This document shows, in pieces, positions 37,739-46,273 of a stretch of DNA of 64,000 nucleotides (positions are counted from its first letter, which is position 1; each line of letters begins with the position of its first letter). The notes under the pieces were generated by a model. It was not told where the DNA came from and ran no database searches. It was given only the letters and a program-made list of their open reading frames with translations. The stretch is from contig NZ_NKHF01000040.1 of the NCBI RefSeq assembly GCF_002744175.1, forward strand, positions 27,375 to 91,374, given 5' to 3'. The DNA comes from Pseudoalteromonas piscicida (lineage in GTDB: Bacteria; Pseudomonadota; Gammaproteobacteria; Enterobacterales; Alteromonadaceae). A program made the translations under genes and the position numbers.

Positions 37739-38935
37739 ATGTTTGTGCGTAACTATGTACTCGTGATCGCAAAGTTGTTGTTGGTGCTGGTTTTGTTGTT
37801 GGGATCTGCTTGCAACAGCAACGGCTCTAAAGTGGCTAGCGCTATAGAAAGCAAGCAAGCTAAGGTGGTTAAAACCGCAACTTCTTATGGAAAGTCTGGC
37901 GATCTGCAGTTACATCAGCAGCTCGAATTTATCCGTCGTGAATTCAATGTCCCCGCTCTCGGTGGTTTTATTGTACAGGGTGATAAACTTGTTGAACTTG
38001 ATGTGTCGGGTTTGAGAATAAGTACGGGCACGACTGTTGTAACTAAACTTGATTACTGGTCAATTGGGTCATTCACCAAAACAATGACAGCAACGCTGGC
38101 AGCCAAATTGGTAGAGCAAGGCCTTATTCGCTTTGATAGCCGTGTGATCGACGTCTTTTCAGAGTTGTCTGGGAAAATCAATCCAGAATTTGAGTCGACT
38201 ACGTTAAGTGAACTGCTCTCTATGACAGCAGGGCTAACACGAGATTTAGACTCGATGTATACCGGAAAATGGCATCGAGATAGGCGAAGTATTATAGCGC
38301 AGCGTTATGCGTGGACTAAAGAGCTGCTCCGCACTCACCGCGAAGTGCCCGTCGGCACTTATCTATATAGTAATGCAGGTTTTGTAGTTGCTGGTCATAT
38401 GTTGGAGCGTGTCTCTGGGATGTCGTGGGAGACTTTAGTCGCAACTGAGATATTTACACCGCTAGGAATGGGGAAGGCATTATTTGGCCCCGCAAATAAG
38501 GTTAATGCTCAGAATCAACCTAATGGACACCAAATGCGACAGGGAAAGTGGCATCCTATTTCGCCTGCCGATAAAGTGGATTTACCTGCGGTGGTTGGGC
38601 CCGCAGGCCTAGTAAGCGCAACGTTGGGGGATCTATCACGCTATTTACGTGCTTACCTAGCTGGCGCAAGAGGTGAAACAAACCTCATTAGCGCCAGTTC
38701 ATATCAGCAACTTTTGACTCCTGTTACGCCAAAATACGGGCTTGGTTGGATCCTCTCTCCTGAGCACAGCCGTTTTCATCACAATGGGTTTACAGGTACC
38801 TTCTATCTAGACAACTTAATACTCCCTGAGAAAAACCTCGCGGTGCTTGCGGTAACAAACTGCGATACAAAGAACGCTAAGCTAGCAGTGGAGAAGGCAA
38901 TGGAGGTCATGTTAAAACGATTTGAGGCGCGTTAG
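37739..38935 (+). CDS. Serine hydrolase lipoprotein, beta-lactamase/PBP4* family
   Basis: A 398-residue protein from the ATG at 37739, preceded by AAGGA; the frame opens 11 codons earlier. The lipoprotein signal ends in LLLGSAC. The class C beta-lactamase-like catalytic residues are Ser and Lys of SFTK (residues 111-114 of this start), Tyr-x-Asn in YLYSNAG, and the HNG motif in FHHNGFTG that replaces KTG. Such enzymes are esterases, D-aminopeptidases or low-affinity penicillin-binding proteins rather than true beta-lactamases. Its substrate is unknown. It is divergent from the hybrid kinase gene and ends about 295 bp before the tRNA array. Confidence 0.88.
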   Translation: MFVRNYVLVIAKLLLVLVLLLGSACNSNGSKVASAIESKQAKVVKTATSYGKSGDLQLHQQLEFIRREFNVPALGGFIVQGDKLVELDVSGLRISTGTTVVTKLDYWSIGSFTKTMTATLAAKLVEQGLIRFDSRVIDVFSELSGKINPEFESTTLSELLSMTAGLTRDLDSMYTGKWHRDRRSIIAQRYAWTKELLRTHREVPVGTYLYSNAGFVVAGHMLERVSGMSWETLVATEIFTPLGMGKALFGPANKVNAQNQPNGHQMRQGKWHPISPADKVDLPAVVGPAGLVSATLGDLSRYLRAYLAGARGETNLISASSYQQLLTPVTPKYGLGWILSPEHSRFHHNGFTGTFYLDNLILPEKNLAVLAVTNCDTKNAKLAVEKAMEVMLKRFEAR

Positions 38936-39192
38936 CCTTATAAGGTATCTATTGTGTCTTGCTATAACACTTAGGGTGAGTAGTGAAATATTTTGGTGCT
39001 TTTAGATAAAGCGTCTCCTTTTATCTACTATTTACCTACCAAGAGAATCTAGCAACGGGCAGGGTAAAGCTGAGGTAAAGTAGAGTAAAAGCGGGAAAAT
39101 ATCCTGTGTAGCACGTTTTTTCATCGAAAAAGCGGTATTTTAACCGCTTTGTCTGAAATCTGTTCAAACGATAAATGTATTTAAAAAAAGGG
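38936..39192 (+). other. Region between the serine hydrolase and the tRNA genes
   Basis: About 260 bp without a gene. A hairpin AAAGCGGT/ACCGCTTT at 39129-39150 may end transcription from the serine hydrolase gene. The tRNA promoter follows directly. Confidence 0.4.
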
Positions 39193-39221
39193 TTGACTTA
39201 GAACCGCAAAACCCGTTTAAT
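39193..39221 (+). promoter_or_regulatory. Promoter of the tRNA-Phe/Thr operon
   Basis: TTGACT at 39193-39198 and TTTAAT at 39216-39221 are 17 bases apart, followed by a GC-rich discriminator (CGCCGCACGCC) just before the first tRNA. GC-rich discriminators are typical of stable-RNA promoters under stringent control. Confidence 0.7.
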
Positions 39222-39230
39222 ACGCCGCAC

Positions 39231-39306
39231 GCCCAGATAGCTCAGTCGGTAGAGCAGAGGATTGAAAATCCTCGTGTCGGTGGTTCGATTCCGCCTCTGG
39301 GCACCA
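39231..39306 (+). tRNA. tRNA-Phe (GAA), copy 1
   Basis: A 76-nt cloverleaf with encoded CCA. The acceptor GCCCAGA pairs with TCTGGGC, the anticodon loop TTGAAAA gives GAA, and the T loop is GGTTCGATTCC. Identical in sequence to the copies at 39510 and 39746. Confidence 0.97.
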
Positions 39307-39370
39307 GAATTAAAATCATTGCAATTGCAATGTGGTGCATGCAGTAACTGTATGGTACACGAATAAGTGT

Positions 39371-39446
<76 letters not shown>

Positions 39447-39509
39447 TTTAATTTAGGCGTAAGCCTGTTTTTTCTAGATAGTTTATTTTATTTAGATAAT
39501 AAAAGATTT

Positions 39510-39585
39510 GCCCAGATAGCTCAGTCGGTAGAGCAGAGGATTGAAAATCCTCGTGTCGGTGGTTCGATTCCGCCTCTGGGCACCA
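39510..39585 (+). tRNA. tRNA-Phe (GAA), copy 2
   Basis: Same 76-nt sequence as the first tRNA-Phe, anticodon GAA, encoded CCA. It is only 12 nt upstream of the second tRNA-Thr. Confidence 0.97.
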
Positions 39586-39597
39586 CTAATTTAGTGT

Positions 39598-39673
<76 letters not shown>

Positions 39674-39745
39674 CTTTATTTAGGCGAAAGCCAACAATTT
39701 CTAGTTAGCTCAGTAAAAAGCGTTTTCTAGATATAAAAAAGATTT

Positions 39746-39821
39746 GCCCAGATAGCTCAGTCGGTAGAGCAGAGGATTGAAAATCCTCGTGTCGGTGGTT
39801 CGATTCCGCCTCTGGGCACCA
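39746..39821 (+). tRNA. tRNA-Phe (GAA), copy 3
   Basis: Third identical tRNA-Phe with anticodon GAA and encoded CCA; last gene of the array, followed by a strong terminator. Confidence 0.97.
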
Positions 39822-39827
39822 TAATTT

Positions 39828-39856
39828 AAAAAGCCTCGCAATCGCGAGGCTTTTTG
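39828..39856 (+). terminator. Terminator of the tRNA operon
   Basis: A 12-bp stem (AAAAAGCCTCGC/GCGAGGCTTTTT) with a 4-nt loop and a T run lies 6 bp after the last tRNA. Confidence 0.92.
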
Positions 39857-39945
39857 CTTTCTACTATTTGTAAACGTTAGCTTAATGCGGTCTATACCTG
39901 CACTAAGCTACAACACCGATGAGTCTTTCACTTTTCCATTTAGTC

Positions 39946-39983
39946 TTAACAGCAATTCGCTTAATTAAGCTAATTGCTGTTAA
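39946..39983. repeat. 38-bp near-perfect palindrome, related to the TIR repeat ends
   Basis: TTAACAGCAATT and its complement flank GCTTAATTAAGC, with a single mismatched pair. The core CTTAATTAAGCTAATTG is the right end of the dispersed TIR repeats. The palindrome contains the last codons and stop of the GDPD gene, so it may be a solo repeat end that now serves as that gene's terminus and hairpin. Confidence 0.6.
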
Positions 39984-41193
39984 TTCCCATGCAGCTGGCG
40001 TAAAAGCTGGTGGTGGTAGGCCAATCGCTAAACACTGCAACTACGCCAACTTGTTTTGCAAGTATGTCTAAAACCTTAAGAATATCGCCATCATTTTTAA
40101 TCGCGTTGTTGACAGATTGATAATACCAACCGCCACCATTCGCTAAAGGACCAGAACGCTCTAAAGACCAAGCAATGATCTTTAATCCCGCGCGTTTTGC
40201 TGCCAGCGCGTATTGTGATGGTACGATATCGCCGTTTTTGTCGGATGTGATCAGCATCCAAATAGGAGGCGCGATGATTTTTACCTGATCCTGTACTAAA
40301 TCGTCCATTGACGGTTGCCAAGTACTGGGGCTGTTAATATCAAAACGTTCACTGGCTTCTCTACCATCAAGAAATACCGCATTGTTCGCAAACTCTGGCG
40401 CATGCTTTATCCAGTACTGAATATCTTGATAAGAAAAGGACTGTGGAAAAACTTGAGAGGGTAGAACATTGTGCTCGGAATATTCGTCCAACATTTTTTG
40501 TGCTAGCTGACTTTGGCTTAATCCATTAAAGGGCATAGGCACCTCTGGTGCTTTTAGTTCAGGAGTCATGTTTACAGCCAGCTGTTTGAATAAAGCGATG
40601 CTTTCACTGTGGGTCATCAAGGTCCCGGAGCTGGCATAAAGGTCTGTACGCCAATTGGGAGTGCCTTTAACAAATTCCGCCACTGTGGTTGCTTGATTAT
40701 TCACACCATCCATTTTTCCTTTTAACTGCTTGAACTCTGCTAAAGTAATGTCTGAGGTACAGCATTGGGCAGATGCAGGTATGCCAGAGTCTGGATCCGC
40801 TGGCGTGAAGGGTTGTCGGCACTTGCTTGCAAGCTTTGGCTGTAACAAGATATCGGTTGTTGCATGAAGGTCGCACTGTGCATGGCGGCAAACGAGTTTT
40901 TTATCTTTGGTAAAGGTAACATCGCACTCTAGCGTGCCTGCGCCCATTTTTGCAGCCGCAAGATAGGACTCTTTGGTATGTTCAGGGTAAAACAGTGGCG
41001 CACCACGATGACCAATAGAGAATTGCGTACGCTTGACTGGTTTATCTAGGCAGCTTTCTAACTTGGTTTTAAGCTCACCAGCTGAAAGCTGAGAAACTAA
41101 AAACTGAGGTCTAGTACCTACATCGAACTGTTGAGTTGTTTGGCAGCCTGTTAACACAACTGCCAACCATGTAATCCATATTATTTCGCGCAT
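39970..41193 (-). CDS. Glycerophosphodiester phosphodiesterase family lipoprotein
   Basis: A 407-residue protein with a lipoprotein signal (IIWITWLAVVLTGC, lipid Cys17). The GDPD TIM-barrel starts with SIGHRGAPLFYPEHTKESY (His-Arg pair), followed by LECDVTFTKD (Glu and Asp metal ligands) and LVCRHAQCDL (catalytic His). It hydrolyses glycerophosphodiesters released from phospholipids. It carries cysteine-rich insertions (CRQPF, AQCCTSD) unlike E. coli GlpQ, and is longer, so the substrate may differ. The extreme C-terminus (GINSN) is encoded by a repeat-end palindrome. AAGG precedes the start. Confidence 0.88.
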   Translation of the reverse strand: MREIIWITWLAVVLTGCQTTQQFDVGTRPQFLVSQLSAGELKTKLESCLDKPVKRTQFSIGHRGAPLFYPEHTKESYLAAAKMGAGTLECDVTFTKDKKLVCRHAQCDLHATTDILLQPKLASKCRQPFTPADPDSGIPASAQCCTSDITLAEFKQLKGKMDGVNNQATTVAEFVKGTPNWRTDLYASSGTLMTHSESIALFKQLAVNMTPELKAPEVPMPFNGLSQSQLAQKMLDEYSEHNVLPSQVFPQSFSYQDIQYWIKHAPEFANNAVFLDGREASERFDINSPSTWQPSMDDLVQDQVKIIAPPIWMLITSDKNGDIVPSQYALAAKRAGLKIIAWSLERSGPLANGGGWYYQSVNNAIKNDGDILKVLDILAKQVGVVAVFSDWPTTTSFYASCMGINSN

Positions 41194-41274
41194 ACCGGCC
41201 TTATTCTAACTTAAGCGTAAAAGGCGTAAGTAAAGCATGCATTTTTTACAGTCCGATGTCATACCTCAATGTGT

Positions 41275-42000
41275 TTAACGATAGTGTTGACGGAAATTTT
41301 CTACCCACAGCTTGGTTGCTCCACACACCGCAACAGGCATCACAATTAGATTAATAAATGGAATGGAGGTGAGTACAAACACCGCGAAGCCAAATCCATA
41401 GGAGAGGCCTTGTTTGCTCTTTAAGTCATCTTTCATTCGCTTAAAGTGAACTTTATGGTTATCAAACGGATAGTCATTATATTGCACGCTGTACATCCAG
41501 CAGGTAAACATCACCCATAGCACTTGTCCAACAATGGGAAGTATCCATAGTAAAATAAAAAATCCAATGGCTCTTGGCAGGTAATAGCATAGTTTTGTCC
41601 ATTCGCGCCCGAGCATGCGCGGCACATCTTTTAGGGTATCGAGCAGTTTGTCGTTATTGATAGGCTGATTAGTTAAGTAAAGCTCCACTTTTTCTGATAG
41701 CAACCCATTGAAAGGCGCAGCAATAAAATTCGTTATTACGGTAAAAACCATACTATAACTGAAAAGAATCACTAAGATAGCGATTGGCCACATTAACCAC
41801 TCAAGCCAGCTGAGCCAACTCGGTAAGAGTTCATTGAGGTAATTAAAACCTTGAGTAAGCCAATCAAAAAGAAAAAATAGGGAGGCACCAAATAGTAAGA
41901 TATTGATCGTAAGTGGAATAAAGACAAAGCGTTTTAGTCCTTTTTGAGTGATCAAAGAAAAGCCTGCAATAAAGTACTCAATACCGCTTGATAGTTGCAC
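41275..42000 (-). CDS. cysZ: Sulfate transporter CysZ
   Basis: A 241-residue inner-membrane protein with four to six hydrophobic segments, beginning SSGIEYFIAGFSLITQKGLKRFVFIPLTINILLF, the conserved CysZ N-terminus, and ending LIVMPVAVCGATKLWVENFR, which is also family-typical. CysZ imports sulfate for cysteine synthesis. The start is GTG at 42000, with AGG six bases before it. No cysK or cysM gene adjoins. Confidence 0.92.
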   Translation of the reverse strand: MQLSSGIEYFIAGFSLITQKGLKRFVFIPLTINILLFGASLFFLFDWLTQGFNYLNELLPSWLSWLEWLMWPIAILVILFSYSMVFTVITNFIAAPFNGLLSEKVELYLTNQPINNDKLLDTLKDVPRMLGREWTKLCYYLPRAIGFFILLWILPIVGQVLWVMFTCWMYSVQYNDYPFDNHKVHFKRMKDDLKSKQGLSYGFGFAVFVLTSIPFINLIVMPVAVCGATKLWVENFRQHYR

Positions 42001-42018
42001 CGTACACCTCGTGTTGTA

Positions 42019-42224
42019 ATACTAATTTGACTTAATACTTGCTCAACATTGAGGGGAAACCTGATCTTAACCGTGTTTACAACGCAATACTTAGCACAAC
42101 AAATAGCGAAGTGCTTATCTCGCCTATAGATGAAGCGATTTTGGCTAAAACAGCCTGCAAACCCGGTGCCATCGATAAGATTTTCTTACCTCAAAATCGA
42201 CCACTTAATTAAGCAAATTGGTAT
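42019..42224. repeat. Dispersed TIR repeat, copy C (MITE-like)
   Basis: About 206 bp, starting ATACTAATTTGACTTAAT and ending TTAATTAAGCAAATTGGTAT. The right arm matches copies A and B (TAAGATTTTCTTACCTC then CACTTAATTAAGC). It lies right at the 5' side of cysZ, so it may carry or displace that gene's promoter. The next 235 bp (to 42460) show no gene. Confidence 0.72.
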
Positions 42225-42460
42225 GATTAAATTCTGTAATTTAAAGCACATACCAAAAATGTTAGCCCTAGTATAACGCTAAACTAAACACAGCTCACAA
42301 GATAATAGTAACAATTCATCTCAACAGTTTTGTGGGAAGCCCGGAGAACAAAAATTAACCTTAATAGATTGAATGGCTTAGAAAGTAGACTAGAAATAAT
42401 ACTTGTAAACGCAAGAAACTGCCCATACACTCAAAGTAAGGCAGTAGAATTGAGAATACT

Positions 42461-42736
42461 ATGCGGCTAGTACGTTGGATGATTACATTTTGTATGTTGA
42501 GTCTGTTGACAGTGTCAACGGCCGATGCTGCTCAATGTGATACAACGCTTGCGGTCGCCCCAATTGTTGTCGACCTCGACAATTCTAACTTAACCCCAGA
42601 TCTAGATGATTGTGTCGTTTCAATAACGCACCGTTTTACGGTTACGAGTTGTTTTGCCTTTGAACAATCACAGCCAACCTATTTTTATTCCAATACCTTA
42701 TGTGAGTCAATTAGAGCACCACCTTTAAACAATTAA
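42461..42736 (+). CDS. Small secreted cysteine-containing protein
   Basis: A 91-residue protein with a good signal peptide (WMITFCMLSLLTVSTADAA, cut after ADAA), leaving about 67 residues with four Cys (AQCDTT, DDCVV, TSCFAF, LCES), enough for two disulfides. I recognise no family. It is not preceded by a strong ribosome site. The CBS-domain gene starts 46 bp downstream on the same strand. An intact signal peptide and even Cys number argue for a real gene. Confidence 0.55.
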   Translation: MRLVRWMITFCMLSLLTVSTADAAQCDTTLAVAPIVVDLDNSNLTPDLDDCVVSITHRFTVTSCFAFEQSQPTYFYSNTLCESIRAPPLNN

Positions 42737-42782
42737 TTTAGTTATTTACGTGCTTAATTAATTTTGAAGATAGAGGTGATCT

Positions 42783-43376
42783 ATGAATACTTATACAGTT
42801 TTGAAAACTCAACCTGTTGCGACTTATGAACTCGCTGAAAATAACTTTCCTGCTTGCAGTACAGATAATTTAGAACAAGCGCCAGCGCACTGCTTGATGC
42901 ACAACTTGCATCTCGCACCAATGCAACATATTGATGAGAATAGCAGCATAGATGAGGCCGTACTGGTATTAGATAAAACGCATCGCAGAGCAAGTTTTGT
43001 AGTAGATAGTAAAGAGCAACTGGTGGGGATGATCTCAAATGCCAGAATTGGTAGTCGCTATGTATTGAGCATCGCTGAAAAACGCGGTTGCACCAGACGC
43101 GATTTAAACGTTAATGATGTGATGATCCCCCTTTCTGAGCTTCGTCAAATTACGCTAAAACAAACCAGCCAAACCGTCGTCGGCAACGTATTAAAAACCA
43201 TGGAAGAGGGTGGCTTTGAATTTTTACTCGTGATTGATGAAGTGACTCAACATCCTGTTGGTTACTTTGATCTGATTGACATGATGAAAGCCTGTGGACG
43301 GGCAGTCAACTCAATTAAACCTGCGAACAAGTTTAGCGATATTGTTGGTACTATTTTGCACCACGCAGAAATTTAG
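42783..43376 (+). CDS. CBS-domain pair protein
   Basis: A 197-residue soluble protein with two CBS motifs: MQHIDENSSIDEAVLVLDKTHRRASFVVDSKEQLVGMIS (about 47-85), and VMIPLSELRQITLKQTSQTVVGNVLKTMEEGGFEFLLVIDEVTQHPVGYFDLIDM (about 112-166). There is no catalytic domain attached. Stand-alone CBS pairs usually bind adenine nucleotides and regulate partner proteins. AGAGGTGAT lies just before the ATG. A terminator follows about 35 bp after the stop. Confidence 0.85.
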   Translation: MNTYTVLKTQPVATYELAENNFPACSTDNLEQAPAHCLMHNLHLAPMQHIDENSSIDEAVLVLDKTHRRASFVVDSKEQLVGMISNARIGSRYVLSIAEKRGCTRRDLNVNDVMIPLSELRQITLKQTSQTVVGNVLKTMEEGGFEFLLVIDEVTQHPVGYFDLIDMMKACGRAVNSIKPANKFSDIVGTILHHAEI

Positions 43377-43413
43377 AAAAGAATCCCTATAGTTAATGTA
43401 AATTAAAGTTACC

Positions 43414-43436
43414 AAGGCGTCGTAAGGCGCCTTTTT
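43414..43436 (+). terminator. Terminator of the CBS-protein gene
   Basis: Stem AAGGCGTC/GGCGCCTT (one wobble pair), 4-nt loop and a T run. Confidence 0.85.
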
Positions 43437-43450
43437 CATGCTCCTGATTT

Positions 43451-43529
43451 CATGTCATTTTGTCTTAAAGTTTGCTCATTTTGCGGGAGTAAATCAGGCA
43501 CTAACTGCGTTAAAAGTGTCTTATTTTAA
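43451..43529. repeat. Partial TIR repeat, copy D (left arm only)
   Basis: About 79 bp resembling the left arm of the dispersed repeat: CATTTTGTCTTAAAGTTTGCTCA, then GGGAGTAAATCAGGC and ACTGCGTTAAAA. No right arm or terminal CTTAATTAAG follows, so this is a truncated copy. Confidence 0.6.
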
Positions 43530-43674
43530 CCTGACCTCGGCAGAGCAAGCTGTTCTCTTGCAGCTGTTATCCCTTACTACAGCATTTAATGTGCAGCGGT
43601 TGACGCACAAATTTAACCCGTAGTAAGAAATAACTTCTGGCTAGCGTGATATTACACTTTTGAGCTTTCGCTAG

Positions 43675-44139
43675 TTATTTTGCGCCGGCAAAATCAAGTT
43701 GTCGCCAAGACTCATAGACAAATACCGAGACAGCATTAGATAGATTCATACTACGGCTGTCAGGGCGCATTGGAATACGGACGCGCTGAGGCTCTGGTAA
43801 CGAGAAAATAATGTCTTCTGGCAAGCCTCGAGTTTCAGGACCAAAAAGTAAACAGTCGCCTGCTTGGTAGGCAACTTCGTGGTGATATTTGGTGCCTTTT
43901 GTTGTACAGGCAAATACTCTTTTGGGGTTGTGCTTAGCTAGATAAGCTTCAAAGTTAGGGTGTCGTTCTACTTCACTAAATTCGTGATAATCTAGACCTG
44001 CACGTCTGACTCGTTTATCGTCCCACTCAAATCCCAACGGCTCAATTAGGTGTAGCGAATATCCAGTATTGGCACACAGGCGAATAATATTACCAGTATT
44101 AGGTGGGATCTCGGGTTGGTATAAAACGATATCTAACAT
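43675..44139 (-). CDS. trmL: tRNA (cytidine(34)-2'-O)-methyltransferase TrmL
   Basis: A 154-residue SPOUT methyltransferase with the three knot motifs: [31 protein letters not shown], and [22 protein letters not shown]. It methylates the ribose at the wobble base of leucine tRNAs. The start is set at the ATG at 44139, with GAGG six bases before it. Orthologues in E. coli (YibK) are the same size. Confidence 0.93.
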   Translation of the reverse strand: MLDIVLYQPEIPPNTGNIIRLCANTGYSLHLIEPLGFEWDDKRVRRAGLDYHEFSEVERHPNFEAYLAKHNPKRVFACTTKGTKYHHEVAYQAGDCLLFGPETRGLPEDIIFSLPEPQRVRIPMRPDSRSMNLSNAVSVFVYESWRQLDFAGAK

Positions 44140-44457
44140 GATAAGCCTCAATAAAAATTTGCACGGCAGTATAGCCCATCCTCAGCAACATTTGCACGTG
44201 TTCATGGTTGATAAACGTGAAGATAAGGTGGTTGTGTGCTGGTGCTAGCAACAGGGTATAAGTCATCGCTTTTGCTCGTACATCAGGATGGGAGCATTAA
44301 GAAAGCACAAAATACTTGGATTGAGCACTGTTGCAAAAAAATAGACAGTCGTAATCTGTTTTTCATTTCAAACCATTACCCTGTAATATAACCATATCGC
44401 GATGCTTTGGCAGTTCGTGAGTTGTATAATAAAGAGTTAAATTTGTAAGGGGTGCCA

Positions 44458-45357
44458 GTGGATCGTAGCTACGAGTTTTGGGTTAGGTTTTCGAGTATAT
44501 TTACCATCGTTATGGTGGGGCTGATGATTGCGGCAAAGTGTTGGGCTTGGCTGTCTTCAGGCAGTGCCGCGATGCTTGGCTCGTTAACAGACTCACTGCT
44601 AGACATCAGTGCTTCATTAATGAACTTTTTTGTGTTGAGTTATGCGCTACGCCCTGCTGACGATGATCACCGTTTTGGTCACGGCAAAGCAGAAGCGCTC
44701 GCTGGGCTTGGTCAGGCGGCGTTTATTGCTGGCTCTGCGAGTTTACTGGCTTTTCATGGAGTAGAGCGGATCATTAATCCCACCCAAATCCCACACTCAC
44801 TTTTTGGTGTTTGGGTTAGTCTATTTGCGATTGTGTGTACACTTTTGGTGGTTGCTGTGCAATATCAAGTGGTTAAACGCACTCAGTCGATAGCAATAAA
44901 AGCAGACTCCTTGCACTATAAAGGCGACATCTTGCTAAACTTGGCTGTGCTTGTTGCCGTGTTACTTAACTTTTATGGCGTTGGCTATGCCGATCCTATC
45001 TTTGGTATTGCCGTGGCAATGTATTTACTTTACAACAGCTGGGATATTGCAAAAGAAAGTGCCGCCCACCTGATGGACAAAGAGCTACCAGACGAAGAAA
45101 AGGCACAGATCATTCTTATCGCATCGAGTCATGAAGACGTTTATGGCGTTCATGATTTACGTACAAGACAAGGTGGTAAAATCAAGTTTATTCAGCTGCA
45201 CTTAGAACTTGATGATGATATGCCACTGATGCGCGCTCACCAAGTGGCCGATGAAGTGGTTGCTAGCATAAAAGCGGAATTTGATTGTGAAATGGATGTA
45301 TTGATCCATCAAGATCCGGTTTCTTTGGCTGTCAGTAGCTCGGCGGTAAATGTATAA
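44458..45357 (+). CDS. fieF: Cation diffusion facilitator FieF
   Basis: A 299-residue zinc/iron exporter. Six membrane segments hold the metal site SLTDSLLDISASLMNFFVL (Asp-x3-Asp, TM2) and HYKGDILLNLAVLVAVLL (His-x3-Asp, TM5); the interdomain HRFGHGKAEALAGL follows TM2. The C-terminal ferredoxin-like domain binds further metal. The preferred start is GTG at 44458, five bases after AAGGGG. The last 49 bp overlap the 3' end of the convergent hydrolase gene. Confidence 0.9.
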   Translation: MDRSYEFWVRFSSIFTIVMVGLMIAAKCWAWLSSGSAAMLGSLTDSLLDISASLMNFFVLSYALRPADDDHRFGHGKAEALAGLGQAAFIAGSASLLAFHGVERIINPTQIPHSLFGVWVSLFAIVCTLLVVAVQYQVVKRTQSIAIKADSLHYKGDILLNLAVLVAVLLNFYGVGYADPIFGIAVAMYLLYNSWDIAKESAAHLMDKELPDEEKAQIILIASSHEDVYGVHDLRTRQGGKIKFIQLHLELDDDMPLMRAHQVADEVVASIKAEFDCEMDVLIHQDPVSLAVSSSAVNV

Positions 45358-46271
45358 AAGTCCTCAAGGACGGCTTTGCGCGTAGTATCTTGCTCGCAAA
45401 GCAACTCATGCTTACCTAAAAATTCAGCTCGAGTTGCGTTGGGTTGTTGCTTGGTAAATAACTTTTGCGCTTGATTATCTACAATACTGTCTTGGCTGGC
45501 GGTGGCAATACGCAGTGGCGTATCAAGCTCGAGGCCTTTGAATGCTCGGCATTTTTGCAATGCTGTATAAAGCCAGGCAAAACTCACCCCACCAAGTTGC
45601 AGTTCAGGATATTGGTCGTATAAGCCTCTAAACAGCGCATATCGAATTGGGCAATCAGTCAGATCGTTATCGTAAAATGGTTTACTTTGATAGTGCTGCT
45701 GACCGATTGCATACTGCTTACCAAACCCAACTAAGCATGCCAGTCCCGCGAGCGCTTCTGCAAACCACGCGGGGTAGGGGGCTGTGTTGATCCCAAGCAT
45801 AGGGGCAGACAAATAAGCACCTTTAATGTGACTGGGTTTAAATAGTGCTAAGTAGTCGCAGGTAATGGCGCCACCCATGGAGTGGGCAAGCATAAATAAT
45901 GGCAAGGAGTTATGCCGGTTGACCACTTGCTCCATAAAGCAATGCAAGGTGACGGTGTAATCTTCAAAGCGTCTTACATAGCCAATTTGTTTGTCGCGCA
46001 AAAGGCGTGAAGAATATCCTTGCCCTGGGTGATCATAGGTAAATACGGCGATGTGGTTTTGTGCTAATTCCCACAATAACTCTCTGTATTTATGCGCGGA
46101 CTCAATGCGACCATTCACCAATACCAGGCTAAACTTCGCCTGTTCAGGTATATGATAAGTGTAAAATAGTCGGCCATGGGGGGTGTCAAAGAAACCTCGT
46201 TGGCAGGCTTGCCAGTGCTCGTCAATTGCATGTAGGTGAGACTCTAATTGCTGGCTTTGGCTATAAAACAT
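45309..46271 (-). CDS. Alpha/beta hydrolase, monoglyceride lipase/lysophospholipase-like, in the cpx operon
   Basis: A 320-residue serine hydrolase. SLVLVNGRIESAHKYRELLWEL opens the fold, FTYDHPGQGYSSRLL follows, and the nucleophile elbow is AHSMGG near residue 127. A later Asp (ASQDSIVDN) and His (GKHELLCE) complete the triad. The architecture is that of E. coli PldB. It starts 3 nt after the stop of cpxA on the same strand, so it is the third gene of a cpxR-cpxA-hydrolase operon. Its 3' end overlaps fieF by 49 bp. A role in membrane lipid repair under envelope stress is an inference. Confidence 0.85.
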   Translation of the reverse strand: MFYSQSQQLESHLHAIDEHWQACQRGFFDTPHGRLFYTYHIPEQAKFSLVLVNGRIESAHKYRELLWELAQNHIAVFTYDHPGQGYSSRLLRDKQIGYVRRFEDYTVTLHCFMEQVVNRHNSLPLFMLAHSMGGAITCDYLALFKPSHIKGAYLSAPMLGINTAPYPAWFAEALAGLACLVGFGKQYAIGQQHYQSKPFYDNDLTDCPIRYALFRGLYDQYPELQLGGVSFAWLYTALQKCRAFKGLELDTPLRIATASQDSIVDNQAQKLFTKQQPNATRAEFLGKHELLCEQDTTRKAVLEDFYTFTAELLTAKETGS

Positions 46272-46273
46272 GA

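Noticed and set aside
37739..38935. Serine hydrolase considered as a resistance beta-lactamase
   Set aside because: It has HNG instead of KTG and a lipoprotein anchor, features of the esterase/PBP4*-like group; no resistance can be claimed.
43438..43623. 61-codon ORF after the CBS gene
   Set aside because: It lies within the truncated TIR repeat copy D and has no ribosome site.
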